Positions 50,331 through 61,739 of a stretch of 64,000 nucleotides of DNA are shown here, piece after piece; within the stretch, counting starts at the first letter, position 1, and each line of letters opens with the position of its first letter. Source of the stretch: Blasia pusilla (lineage: Eukaryota > Marchantiophyta > Marchantiopsida > Blasiales); contig CM114274.1 of assembly GCA_050084515.1 (NCBI GenBank), positions 19,902,001-19,966,000 on the forward strand, given 5' to 3'. The position numbers and the translations under genes are program-made. The notes beneath the pieces were generated by a model. That model did not search any database. It saw nothing but the letters and a program-made list of their open reading frames with translations, and was not told where the DNA came from.

Positions 50331-51085
50331 TTTCAGGGCTGATTTGCAACAAGCATACGAAAACTGAAGTCACGAGCAGTTTGCCAAAGTAATGAAGTCT
50401 GACGATTCTCAAACGTTGGCTGTTGACGATTTACTGCATTGCCGCATACACCACCCAAGCCCGGTATGAACATTCATTTCCAATATCCAACTTAACGTTG
50501 AAATACGAAAGATTACAGTGTGTTCCAAAGCCGGATCGGGCTTCATGGTATCTGACAGCAACAAGATAATGGTAAGGTCCTGGCAACGTCCAACCAGATA
50601 GTATTGAAAATCACAACGATGAGAGTTCTTCGACTGGACCATTTCTTCTAGCCCTAGTTTACTCCCTGTATCCAACCACTACTTAATCGTCTCGTTACCG
50701 GAACGCACGCGGGGTATACGATTTACTAACAATCGAGCACCATTTCATGCATTCGGTGCATTAAACCCACTTATTAGCATGCCCGTACTTGCTAATTAGT
50801 AGGTTTAAGTAATTTAAAATCTATTCTATTATGGGAGAGTGCCTTCTCCCTCCAAACGTAGTTCTTTCCAATTTCATCTACATTACTACAGTGTAGAACT
50901 AATCTCTCGTGCATGTCTCATGGTTCTCTAGGAGGTCCATGAGTGATGGAGTCTTAGGCTCTGAACGACAACAACAGCTCCAGGCCTCCGAAAGCAACTC
51001 TAGGCATCCATTCATTCACATCCTTCCGGAATCGCATGTGTGCAAACTAGGCAAGTGAGAAAACAAAATCTACTGTGAAGCTACC
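50331..51085. other. CWC27 upstream region
   Basis: This holds the 5' untranslated region and presumed promoter of CWC27, transcribed leftward. No TATA box or core element could be assigned confidently. Helitron-end-like sequences begin about 430 bp upstream of the start codon. Confidence 0.5.
50774..50860. mobile_element. Helitron end remnants upstream of CWC27
   Basis: TCTATTCTATTATGGGAGAG followed by TGCCTTCT (from 50,820) matches the 5' end of the non-autonomous Helitrons at 61,507 and 61,951. Just before it, TTATTAGCATGCCCGTACTT resembles the reversed 3' end seen at 62,420 (AGTTAGCATGCCTGTGCTAG). No complete element is visible. Confidence 0.5.
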
Positions 51086-51600
51086 ATGGCGACTAGAATA
51101 ACAACCAAGAAATCGACGCAGGAAAAGGGGAAAAGTATCTCGAGAGTGCCTTCGTCGCAGAACCAATATGGTGTAAAGCCTCCAGATGCGGAGCTTTTAG
51201 AGAGCTCTCCTTTGTCTCCAATGCCTCAAGAGGACTGCATCCGCTTAAGTGCTTGGAGAAAGACGCATCTTGACATATGCCCTCCTTGGGGCACTAAATA
51301 CAATCCCTCGAATGTTGTAGACTTCGGGGACGCGCGGAGGGGAGGGACTTTCTCCCCGTTGTAGGAGAAGATCCAGGATCAGGCAAGGGTTACATCCCCA
51401 AGACCTGTCGAAGGCTGCGAAAAATCCAAGGAGGTTAACATGGAACGGGGTAAAACACCCATATAGCCATCCAAGGTTGAATCCCCGGTCTCCATGGGTT
51501 TGGAAGCCAACCCGACGCTGCATGCGGCTAAGGAGATTCGAAATTCACGAGCGCGCGAAGGTGATCATTGTGCACATAGATGGCGGTCATCATCCTTACT
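51086..51600 (+). pseudogene. unrecognised decayed open frame before LINE monomers
   Basis: The frame opens MATRITTKKSTQEKGKSISR and runs 92 codons to a stop at 51,362. In the same phase it continues EKIQDQARVTSPRPVEG and, after one more stop, ANPTLHAAKEIRNSRAREG up to the tandem repeats. I know of no matching domain. It could be a first ORF or gag-like part of the following LINE, or an old host exon. Confidence 0.35.
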
Positions 51601-51604
51601 TTCA

Positions 51605-52655
51605 GATTTCAGATCTGAATCTTGTGGAGGCCATATTTTTGAGGTGGAGTGTTATATGAAGCTGAAATTTTGAGGCAACCTGGATTGTAAGGAGGTGCCC
51701 TAGCCCTAAGAAGTTCAAGCACAATCGAGTTATACACACGAAGTTGTGAGATATTTGAGTTTCTCCTCTTCTAGATTTGAGGGATTTCAAATCTGAATCT
51801 TTCAGAGGTCATATCTTTCAGATGGAGTGATTTATGAAGCTGAGATTTTTAGGAAACATGGATTGTAAGGAGGCGCCCCAGCTTTCAAAATTTCAAGCAC
51901 AACCAAGTCACACACACGAAGTTGTGAGAGATTTGAGTTTATGCTCTTCTAGATTTGAGGGATTTCAGATCTGAATCTTGCAGAGGTCATATCTTTTAGG
52001 TGGAGTGTTGTATGAAGTTGAAATTTTGAGGCAACGTGTAATGTAAGAAAGCTCCTTAGCCCTCAAAATTTCAAGCACAACCAAGTTACAAACACTAAGT
52101 TGTGAGAGATTTGAGTTTTTGCTCTTCTACATTTGAGGGATTTCAAATCTGAATATTGCAGAGGTCATATCTTTGAGGTGGAATGTTTTATGAAGCTGAC
52201 ATTTTGAGGAAACGTGGAGTGTAAGAAGTCTCCCTAGCCCTAAAATTTTAAGCAAAATTGAGTTACACACACGAAGTTGTGAGAGATTTGAATTTTTGCT
52301 CTTCTAGATTTGAGGGATTTCAGATCTGAATCTTGCAAAGGTCATAGCTTTGAGGTGGAATGTCGTATGAAGCTGAAATTTGGAGCAAACGTGAAGTGTA
52401 AGGAGGTGACCTAGCCCTCAAACGTTCAAGAACAACCGAGTTACACACACAAAGTTGTGAGGGATTTGAGTTTTTGCTCTTCTAGATTTGAGGATTTAAG
52501 ATCTGAATCTTGCGGAGGTCCTATCTTTGAGGTGGAGTGTCATATGAAGCTGAGATTTTGAGGCAACGTGGAGTGTCAAGAGTGCCTTAGTCTTGAGAAT
52601 TTCAAGTACAACCAACTTCTAGAGCAAAAGTTGTGTGGTGTTGGAGATTCGGTTA
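51605..52655 (+). repeat. six tandem monomers of about 178 bp
   Basis: Units start at 51,605, 51,783, 51,961, 52,139, 52,316 and 52,493, each with GATTT(C/A)A(G/A)ATCTGAATCT. They share AGGTCATATCTTTGAGGTGG, AGTGT, TGAAGCTGA(A)ATTTTGAGG, and an end with CACACACGAAGTTGTGAGAG. Period 177-178 bp. The array ends about 50 bp before ORF1 of a plus-strand LINE. Repeated promoter monomers of this arrangement are known in some L1 families, so a promoter role is an inference from position. Confidence 0.9.
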
Positions 52656-52704
52656 TACTTTATTGGAGGTCGTGCAATATCTAAGATGTAGTGAAGTCGA
52701 CTAC

Positions 52705-54470
52705 ATGATGACTACTCAAGACGAAATCTTGAATCTAGTGCAAGTGGTCTTGCATGAATTGAAAAAGCTTCGACAAGAATTCAAGGTATAAACTTCTCAA
52801 TTAAACCTTGCACATATTCAAATCCGAGAGTTGAAGGCAACGCAAGAGGTTTTGAAGAAATTGTTGAAAGATAGTTCTAGTGTGATGCTGGATCTTTCCA
52901 AATCTGTTGCGGATGTTCAAGAGAAGGCATCATCTGTCGCGACCCTCATGACCAAACGAGTGCCAAGCGGAACATCGAAACATTAGCGGGCTCACGCTAA
53001 GATGGTTTGCGCGTTGGAGTTGTCTCAAAGAGAAGACAAGAGACGAGACGCGAACGAGGAGTCGCGTTTTAGGTGTTATGGTCGCGACTGAGAAACCTGG
53101 ACCAAACGCGGAATGAGACTTGAAAGAAGTCGAGTCTAGGAAGTGGGTTGCCAAAGGGAAGATCTGGATTTGGAATGCCACTAGCGTTTGAGAGTTTCCG
53201 ACTGTATTTATGGCCATAACTTTTAGCGCCGAGATGCGTTTGGAACAAATAAGGGTGCGTTGGAAAGCTTATGGAGAGCCGGTCCAAACGCACCAAAGAT
53301 CGCTGCAAACACATAAGCAACGGCCGAGATACGACCCGAAAACGACTGTAAGTGAAATCGGGTTGAGAGCCACAATGAAAGGCCCGAACCTCTTTTCCCA
53401 AAGGGGAGGGTTATTGGAGAACCCCAGAAGTACTAGTAAGGGGGAAGGTCTCCGAGAGTGCTTGGAACCCAAACCCCACTTTGGACGCCGCGGGGTGGCT
53501 CAAGGGCATGGAACGGAACGCGAGTTTGGGGGTTGGGTTGGAAAACCTGCACCAAGTCCAGTGAGGCGATTTTAGACATCCCTCTTGGATTCCACCCCGC
53601 GACTCAATTACTTGGGTCTCGGTTCGGAACTCACACGAGGACCGTTGAACAGTTGGGATTGCTAGGCGCACAAGTGCCGTTTCAGATCCTTGGACTAACC
53701 AGAAAATTCTGTTCCAAGTCTTGAAGGACTTGCCATTTGTTGGAAGCTAGGAACTAAGGAAGGTTGAGCTTGATGAGACGCCGAGTTGAGGACTCGGTGG
53801 GTTGGAACGCCGGTTGGCCAAACCCGACTAACGAGAGTGCGTGTTTGGGTGCAGATCGGCAATGAGTTCGTGACCTACTGAACACACGCTTCCGCAACAC
53901 TAAAGATTAACGTTCAAGGAGAGTAGGGGCGCGACATCATCATTAGCAACTACTCCCAATAGTTTAGGATTGCATGAGGTTGTTGAAACTTTATAAGTGA
54001 AAATGAAATCTTATGCTGAAGCTACAAAGGTTGCTCACATCTCTTTCTGTCAAGAGCAAGAGATAGAAAAGGAAAATCAATTTTCCCATAGAAAGAATAT
54101 GAGAATCTCAGGTTTGTCGGAAACAGAGAGTGAAGAGGTAAAGAGTGTTATCACCAAGTTCTTGGTTGATAATCTTCATGTTCATAACCCAGACTTGGCT
54201 CAAGCTTTCCGTATTGCGAAAACAGGAACACAACCTCGTGCCATTCTAGTTAAGTTTGTTGATCAAACTCAACGTGATACTGCCATGGCTAACAAGGCCA
54301 TTCTCAAAGGACGGAGGATATGGTTGGATCCTGATCTCACACCTCTACAAGTCGTAGCTAGGAGAAAAGAGCTTGCAAAGGTCAAAGAAGTTCAAGAAGC
54401 AGGTTTTATTGCTTATCTACGCGATGGTCGAGCAATTGTTACCCAGAGAAAAAGAGAGTTATCAACCTAG
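52705..54470 (+). pseudogene. LINE ORF1, L1-type, split by a solo LTR
   Basis: The 5' part (52,705-52,934) encodes MMTTQDEILNLVQVVLHELK, a stop, then LKATQEVLKKLLKD and SVADVQEKAS, with heptad-like coiled-coil character. After the inserted LTR the frame resumes SSLATTPNSLG, has one stop, then opens at 53,997-54,467. There RKNMRISGLSE, ITKFLVDNL, AFRIAK, PRAILVKF and DPDLTPLQVVARRKEL resemble the RNA-binding ORF1 proteins of L1-type LINEs, an RRM-like fold plus C-terminal domain. Such proteins coat the element RNA as trimers. Two stops and the LTR make this copy non-functional. ORF2 follows within about 20 bp. Confidence 0.72.
52935..53936 (+). mobile_element. solo LTR of element B inside LINE ORF1
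   Basis: This is a 1,002-bp copy of the LTR at 7,964-8,964, very similar along its whole length and with intact termini TGTCGCG...CGCGACA. It is flanked by TCATC on both sides (52,930-52,934 and 53,937-53,941). The insertion cuts a coding frame of the LINE, so it came after the LINE. Confidence 0.94.
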
Positions 54471-54482
54471 CAATCCAAGAAG

Positions 54483-55310
54483 TTAAGAGTGTTGATGTGG
54501 AATATACGAGGCCTTTCAACAACAAAGTATGTAAGTGCTCTAACATATTCAACAACAAAGTATGGCGGACATCATCAATATTGTGGAGACTTGGGAACAT
54601 TAGAGCAATACTATTGTAGAGATGCAAGGGTTTACTTTGGTGGGATCGACATGGAACCAAAGAAGGCAACATCCAGAAAGGAGTTATGGCGGTATTGCTA
54701 CTTTCATCAGGTCTCAATTTCTACCTCTCATACATCAAGATATCAGAGGCCAATATCATTGGCTACGTCTTGGTTTGGTTAGGGGATCTTATTGTTATTT
54801 GGCAGTTTGTTATTTTGCATCACTGTCCATGCCTATCTACTCAACACGCACTTACAATCGAAGTCAACTGTTCCATCGACTTATTGGCGATGTTCTCAAA
54901 TATCAAAGAAAATGTGAAGTCTTTCTAGTTGGGGATTTCAATGCTCGCACACGTACTACTCAATTTACCCAATTCAGTGATTCCTTGACTTCTCCTCTTC
55001 TCGAAGAACATAAGGATGATTTGTGATCTAGAATCTCTTCAGATCTTTCTACAAATCCTTTGATAGAGCATTTTTTAACGTTCAGAGCCACTTCTAATTT
55101 GAAAGTTCTTAATGGAACCTCTCTCATTTTCCCAACTCTCACTCTAATACATGTTTCTCCTCTACCGGCGCTAGCACCATCGATTATCTTCTGTCCTCGC
55201 CCGCTAATAGCTCTCTTATCTCTACATTTGATATTCTAGAACCTCAACCTGAATCAAATCACGCACCTCTTTTGTTTACTCTCTCACTATCAAAGGAAAT
55301 TCCTCTCTCG
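54483..55310 (+). pseudogene. LINE ORF2 endonuclease region
   Basis: The frame starts KVLMWNIRGLSTTK, the N-terminal Asn motif of the apurinic-type (APE) endonuclease of LINEs. After a duplication-like TTCAACAACAAAGTATG and frame changes it continues with SYGGIATFIRSQF, VFLVGDFNARTR (54,900-54,960) and STIDYLLSSPA. It ends SNHAPLLFTLSL where SDHxPL is usual, so the catalytic Asp of the last motif is Asn. The enzyme nicks target DNA to prime reverse transcription. Stops and at least two frameshifts show decay. Confidence 0.8.
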
Positions 55311-55739
55311 ACATGTCAATCTATTATAGCTTCTCCCAAGTTTCGCTTAGATCCTGGTAAAAAATATCTTTATACGCTATATGTACAAGAACTCTTGACT
55401 CGCATTGTATGGAGCCCAGATCCACACACGGAAAGTTTCAATTAAGCGAAATGCTCAAAAATACTGCATCTAAGTTCTTTTCGCGCCACAGGGATAGAAG
55501 TGCTAGGAGGCTGCCTTGTAATGGGTGGTTTGACTCTGAATGCAAGCAAGCAAGGGCACGATCAGCTGATAAATCTTTGGATATCTAAAGTCGGCTTATT
55601 ATGACGAGCCTTCACAAATAGTTGGTGAAATTTAAGAAACAAGCTTTCTTGCGGCGGAAGCAAGAGTCCTTGACAAGGGAGCTGCATGAGGATCCCAAAT
55701 CATTTTGAAGACGGTTAGTAATACGATATTCAAAACCTA

Positions 55740-57690
55740 CTCTTGATCCCAAGTTTTTGATATCTTTTTCCGAAAAGCTCTATTTCTTCCCCGACGCTAC
55801 ATCTATGCCACGTTCTGAAGGAATACCTGGCTTATTCTCTGAAGCAGAGGTGATGACTCAACTAAGAAGATTAGCGAATGGTAAATGTGAGGATTTGGAT
55901 GGTCTTTCTATTGAACTTTTCAAATGGGGAGGAGATTGTATTGGACCGATCCTCACCAAATTATTGGGTGATGCTGCAATCTATGGTTTTCCTTCAACCT
56001 GGTCGCTACAAGAGATTGTTCCTATTCACAAATCATGAAGGAAGGACTTGGTGACAAACTATCGCACTATCATGGTGGGTAGTGTTTTTGCCAAGTTGTT
56101 TGGGAAATTGGTGGAGTCAAAGTTGAGCACATGGACAGAGTCTTTCCAAAAGAGAGCACGGATCCAAGATGGTTTTCGACCAACATACAACACCATCGAC
56201 CATATTTTGGCCTTGCGTGTTTTATGGGAGAAATCTAAGGACAATGGAAAAGCTTTGTTTTGCGGCTTCATCGATTTCAAGAAATCTTTTGATACTCTAC
56301 CTCGTAAGCTCTTATAGGAAAGGCTGCAAGCCATTGGAGTACCACCAAATCTCCTAGCAGCCGTGGCCACGTTATACCATTGCGTTCGGGCCAAGATCAA
56401 AGGTTCATAAACTCAAGAGATCTTGAATACAATCGGAGTCATTCAAGGTTATCCTTTCTCCCCTACTCTCTTTGGAGTTTTCATAGATGATATCGAAAAG
56501 TGGTTGGAGGAATATGATAGTGAAAGTGTCAAGCTTGGGGATTTTGTCATCAAAGCTCTATTGTATGCAGATGATATCATATTACTAGCACGTGATGGCA
56601 TTAGTTTACAAAAACACCTCGACACTTTGGCAAGGTTTTGTATCCAAAATCAGATGGAGGTTAATATGGAGAAGTCTAAAGTCATTATAGTGGGTACTAG
56701 ATCCAAGTTCTCGTTCTTTTACAAAGGTCTACAATTAGAACAAGTGAAGAGTTACAAATATCTAGGCATCGATTTCTCTTATGACTATAGTTGGGCACTT
56801 TGCGTGCAAAAGAGAGTAGAAGTTGGTCACAAAGCTCTATATTCATTTTTAAACCGGTGTAGAAGAGCTCATCTTCTGTCTTGGAGTCTTAGGAAATTCT
56901 TATTTAGGAGCTTAGTGTTGCCGGTGGTCTTATATGGGATCCAAGTTTGGGGCCCTAGTTGTAAGAAGACAGGTTGGGAGCGTGTGGAGAGGGTGCAAAA
57001 GAGCTTTCTACAAGAAGAATTGGGTGTAAGAAACCAAACTCCGTATGCTATTCTTCTTGTGGAAACAGGTTGTCTTCCTCTAGAGGCTGAAGTTCTTTAC
57101 TTGACCATCACTTACATCGCAAGGGTGAGATCTCTTGATGTTTCTTGCCTCCCTCATCAAGCTTTGCGAGCCACACGTTCCATAAGGTGGATGGCGGATG
57201 TGGTGACTTGGTCTTCAAAGTGGAATGTGGCGGAAAGCGATTGGGACTTGAAACCGATGGCACTCCGCGAGCATCTACAAAAGCAATTTCTCAACATTAT
57301 TCGGAGCAGCCTGGGCACCAAAATGGAGTTTTATCAACTTCATGTTAATCGTATGCTTGTATATTGTGAACAAGGATACCTACTTGCGGGGATCTCTACA
57401 TTCTTACGTCATATTATCGCACGACATAGAATTGGGTCTCGTAGGCTAGGAATTGAGGAAGGACGATGATTTAATATTGATAGAAGTAAACGAATTTGTA
57501 GGTTATGTGACTGAGAAAATATTGAGGATGAAGAGCATATGTTTGTTACATGTCCAAGGTATGAAGAGATTAGACTAGCTCATAAAATAGATGTGGAGGA
57601 TTTAGGTTGTTATATTACAAATGTCATTATTCATCGCTCAAGTGCTCTAGGTTGTAGCTAGGAGAAGGTCTTTAGAATCTTTTTCCGGGT
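55740..57690 (+). pseudogene. LINE ORF2 reverse transcriptase and C-terminal knuckle
   Basis: Motifs appear in order: LRRLANGKCEDLDGLSIELF and WSLQEIVPIHKS; VTNYRTIMVGSVFAKLFGKL; QDGFRPTYNTIDHI and CGFIDFKKSFDTLPRKLL with the motif A Asp. GVIQGYPFSPTLFGVFIDDI and LLYADDIILLA (catalytic pair at 56,564-56,575) follow. The longest frame (56,423-57,466, 348 codons) then covers the thumb, with YKYLGIDFS, and the rest of the C-terminal domain. The end reads CRLCD, ENIEDEEHMFVTCPRYEEIR, a C-x2-C-x8-H-x4-C knuckle (57,490-57,570). In-frame stops at about 56,038, 56,315 and 57,467 and in the knuckle make it inactive. The 3' end of the element is probably near 57,850. Confidence 0.88.
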
Positions 57691-57849
57691 CAGTGAATGA
57701 ATGACTTATAATGTGTTTTCCAACCTTTTGACCCTTTGGGTACCACGGGCTTGATCTATTTACCATTTACCATTTATAGTTTTGTAGCCTCTGACTCTGG
57801 TCTATACATTGTAAGGCTGCCCAGCCTAAGGAAATGTTATTGTAAAATA

Positions 57850-58811
57850 CTTTCGTGGACTATGGTTTTATTTTTAATTCGTATCTACTTATAACATTGA
57901 AGTACTCCGCTCAAGTACTTCAATATCTACGTGTGTCTTGAATGGAAGTGCAAATAAGCTACATAAAAATCCAGACCACGTAAAAAGTCTTGCAGACTTT
58001 CCGCTAAGGAGAAAAGAGGAGCTAAATCTCCTCCCCGGTACCTGCATAGGGAAGATTATAGCAAGGGAAATAAAATGACAACTTGGTTCTCAGGGCAACC
58101 CTTGGCTCTCAGGGGCGAGAGATGGTGGCCACCTCTGATTGTGAGAGCCACTAACTTGTGTGTGACTCGAGCTCTCTCAACTCCAGGATTTACAAAACCT
58201 AGGGAAGGAGAGGGCGTACTCATGAGTATCATCTACCATGTTCCTACTCAAATCCCCTATGCCACAAATTGCAAAGCAGAATAGAAAAACACAGCAAAGA
58301 CATCCCTATGCAGTTGTTGTGAAGAAAGCTAAGCAACGAGATTGCAAGTGCGGATCTTGACAAAAAGAAAGAGTTGAATAGAGAGGGCGGACTCAAGAGC
58401 ACTTGATCCATAGCACCACTCAAATTTCTCTTACTCATTTTACAAAGAACAATCCAAGGTAAGAGGAAGTACTGGGAGGCAGAGATTGCGGACTCCTACT
58501 GAGTGAGGCTGCGGATTTCTCAGCTACACCATGGGGAGTGGACGAAAAAATAGAACCTTGAAGTGGAGCAAACAAAAAGAAACATTTCGTGACAGGAACT
58601 TGCACATGGGCAAAACACGGAGAGTGGGACAGCCGTAGAATAAGAGGGCGGCCTCATGAGCGTGTGAGTTCCCTCTCTGCTTACAAGCGCGTGCAAGGAA
58701 TGGAGATCTAGCACCTTTCCACGAGCGCTGACAGTAGCAAAGAGCGAGCTCTACTCACGAGCGCATGCGAAACAACAAATACACGAGACGGAGCGGAGCA
58801 AGATTGGGACT
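57850..58811. other. spacer between LINE and second Helitron
   Basis: No domain-bearing frame. The motif GAGAGGGCG(G/T)ACTCA recurs near 58,210 and 58,380, and GAGGGCGGCCTCATGAG near 58,645, indicating diverged internal repeats that may be Helitron 5' sequence. The Helitron 5' boundary was not found. Confidence 0.4.
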
Positions 58812-60435
58812 GTGAGCAAGTGGGGAGAGGATAGGTGGGTTGTGTATTCTTTGCTCTATTCCTTAAGTGATCTCCGAGTTCCTTTGTTTCCCAGGCCTTC
58901 CAGTGAGGATGGAGTTATGGCAAAAGAAAATGACATCATTCCTCGTGAAGACAAAGAGGATGAAATTATTGAGAATGCTCATACAATTGAAGGGGTTGAA
59001 GTTGCCACTTATATCGAGCCAACATTTGACTTACCCAACAATGGAGTCCATTGCGTTATTGAGAATGCATCTACATGTACAACTGGGCCAACTACTTTTG
59101 TGATACCAAGAGTTAAGGTACTCCCATCTTTACTTCAAGTCATTGACAATTCTTTGGTATGACGCAATGTTGAAGAGAATATTACTGAAGATGTCTTCCA
59201 AGTAGAAACAGCCTCTATACCAAATGCTTCTACAATTTGTCCTTCTTATGGGGCTAATAGGGTTGTTAGAGTAGATATATTGCTAAATGTTGCAAGAGAG
59301 CCAAAATTCCAAGAAAGTGATATTAGGAAGTTGCGACTTCAAAGGAGTTTAAATCGTACCACTAGTCGTCATACGTTGGGTTCTATAACGGAAACATGCC
59401 CCTCATGCCGTGCTCTGCATTAGAAATTTGAAATGGTGAGAGGTACAAAGTTTTGTGACTCATCATTTGGTATATGTTGTGATCATGGGAGACTAAATTT
59501 TCCCCTCTTGAAAACTTCTCCTCCATTCTTGAAATCGTTGATTTCGGGTGTGGGTCCTAGAAATCTTCATTTTCTTACTCATGCTCAAGTTTACAACTCT
59601 GCACTTCAACTAGCTTGTAATAGAGTGCATGTAAATGGAAAAAGTTGGTCGCATTGGACACTTTAGGGTCCACAGTGGGATCTATCATTTTATTGGATCC
59701 TTACATCCTAATATCGGGACTCATCCCCAATTTTCCCAACTCTCCATTCATGATACTGCAAATGAATTGGAGAATCGTGGAAGGGTTATGTCTACATCTT
59801 CTGATCTTAGTCTCGATATATTGAAAGGCCTACAAGAGATGCTACACGAATGCAATCCATATGTCAAGATCTTTGGGCATATAGCATATGAAGCAAGCGA
59901 CATTAATATGTGAATCATCCTAAAGGCAAGTAAGAGAGATCTTGATGCGAAGCGTTACAATTTACAATATGCTTCTGAGATTGTTGCTATTTTACCAAGG
60001 GATGGAAGTGAGCACGTTGATCATCGTAATATAGTCCTACGACTACATGGAGGAGGAGTGAGGCGTATATCCGACCTAAATGAAGCATACATTCCATTGC
60101 ACTTTATTTTGTTATTTGTCTATGGTAAAGCAGGATGGCATCCCGAAATATCCTTCGAATATTCCAAGGCCAAGCAAGATCAAAACATCCCAGAAGATTA
60201 AATCATGGCGAGGAGGAAGATACCAAACCTTTTGATCATTATAGCGATGTGGATCGACGTCATGGTGATATATGTGAGGAGAGAATGACGAAAAATATTA
60301 CAGCCTTGCAATTTGAATGTTTTCGACTTCAAATGCGAATTGGAGGTGAAGATGATAATCGATTGTTGCGATTTGGTCAACTTACCCAAGAATATATGGT
60401 TCACCTTTATGCTACTATAGAGATGCAATGACTAG

Positions 60436-60508
60436 ATTTGGTGGCGCGGGTTTTTTAGAAGAAAAAGGAGTTGTTACGACTTCTTATCAACAAGCAAATA
60501 TTGGGTGC
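60436..60508 (+). repeat. misplaced duplicate of a Helitron coding block
   Basis: About 70 bp, including GGTTTTTTAGAAGAAAAA and GTTACGACTTCTTATCAACA, repeats the block at about 60,787-60,856 with slight changes. In copy 1 and by family order the block belongs only at the second place, after CNPKWEEI. The first one splits ATIEMQ from WVRLNKKEL. Confidence 0.82.
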
Positions 60509-61179
60509 GCTTAAATAAGAAGGAGTTGAGGGATGAATTATATCAAGGTGTCAGGGATGCCATCCATCGACATGATGGTGGTTGTCGAAGGTTTGGAAGA
60601 CGCATTGTATTGCCATCTTCTTTTATTGGGGGTCCATGTCATATGCATCAGTTGTATCATGATGCTATGGCAATTAATAAAAATTTGGGGAAACCTCAAT
60701 ACTTTTTGACCATGACATGCAATCCTAAGTGGGAAGAGATTACCTCTGCCTTATTACTTGGTCAAAAATCAGTAGACCGACCAAATTTGGCGGCGGGGTT
60801 TTTTAGAAGAAAAAGAAGGAGTTGTTACGATTTCTTATCAACAAGAAAATATTGGGTCAAGTCATGGATGTATTCATGTGGTGGAATTTCAAAAGAGGGG
60901 TCTTCTGTATGTGCATGTACTTTTTATATTTGGTCAAGAGGATAAACCACGTACATCTTCTGATTATGACCGTATTATTTCCGCTGAAATCCCTAATCAA
61001 TTTATCCATCCCAAACTTAACTCTACTGTGGCTAATTCTATGATTCATGGGCCATGTGGAGCATTAAATCCAAATTCTCCATCCATGGACAAGGAGACAA
61101 AAAAGTGTACAAAAGGCTACCCTAAAGCTTTTGATGTCAACACTACAGATAGAGAAGATGATTACCCAATCTATCGAGG

Positions 61180-61256
61180 GTAAGGATCTGTCGGTCTTGG
61201 CGAATCTTCATTTATTCTTGATCATATAATTTGACATCTTCATTCATTTTTATCAG
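61180..61256 (+). other. 77-bp intron in Helitron copy 2
   Basis: GTAAGG ... TTTTTATCAG interrupts the coding order between YPIYR and RSENGG. The intron at 32,834-32,928 of copy 1 lies between YPIYKR and RDNGR, the same place in the protein. Canonical borders support splicing. Confidence 0.72.
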
Positions 61257-61506
61257 AGATTTTTGTAGATCGGAGAATGGGGGAGCAATTATTAAGCACG
61301 AGCATTCATTGGATAATCGTTGGGTGGTGCCCTACAATTCTATGTTGTGCATCCTCTTTATCATATTAATTTGGAGATCACGTGTAGTGTTTCTGCAGTC
61401 AAGTACTTACATAAGTATGTATATAAGGGATCTGATGCAGTGTCATATATGTTGGGGAAGGATACGGATACATCAACTGCAATTGATGTTGTTGCTGAGA
61501 CAACAT

Positions 61507-61720
61507 TCATATTATTACGGGAGAGTGCCTTCTTGATTTGCAAACACCTCTCTGCTTGACACATGGTAATTGGGCAGCAAGAAAATGTTTCATATGCTAC
61601 GCGCAACAAAAATAAATTTGAATTTATGTGCAACATTATTAATCTCTTTCCTTCACGGACTATACACTAGCTCTTCAAACACTTTTTTATTTTCTATGCA
61701 TCGCACGGGCACCTTACTGG
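61507..61720 (+). mobile_element. non-autonomous Helitron, 214 bp
   Basis: Starts TCATATTATTACGGGAGAGT and ends GCATCGCACGGGCACCTTAC then TGG, followed by T. CTGG fits the 3' CTRR rule, and the GC-rich block just before it is typical of the terminal hairpin. Matches 61,740-61,951 and 28,740-28,908. It cuts the coding region of Helitron copy 2. Confidence 0.8.
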
Positions 61721-61739
61721 TATTTTTTTATTTCAAATA

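Larger units (their letters stand above)
58812..61506 (+). pseudogene. Helitron replicase region, copy 2, 3'-truncated
   Basis: This is the same protein family as copy 1 at 31,148. The N-terminal cysteine region reads CPSCRALH, FCDSSFGICCDHGRLNFPLL (59,400-59,510). The order then is LQLACNRV, LRLHGGGV-like and DLNEAYIPLHF (about 60,075), then LRFGQLTQEYMVHLYATIEM. NKKELRDELYQGVRDAI, GRRIVLPSSFIGGPCHMHQL and FLTMTCNPKWEEI follow. The nuclease motif is KRGLLYVHVLF, so the first His of His-Val-His is Tyr. VKYLHKYVYKGSD keeps the Y-x3-Y pair (about 61,395-61,425). The coding sequence ends at VVAETT, where a small Helitron is inserted, and no helicase follows. Stops and a misplaced internal duplication show decay. 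Confidence 0.85.

Noticed and set aside
51605-52655. CRISPR-like array
   Set aside because: Units are directly adjacent 178-bp monomers with no unique spacers, in a plant nuclear context.
54439-54717. Minus-strand frame opposite the LINE ORF1/ORF2 junction
   Set aside because: Shadow of the plus-strand LINE, whose motifs are clear in the other direction.
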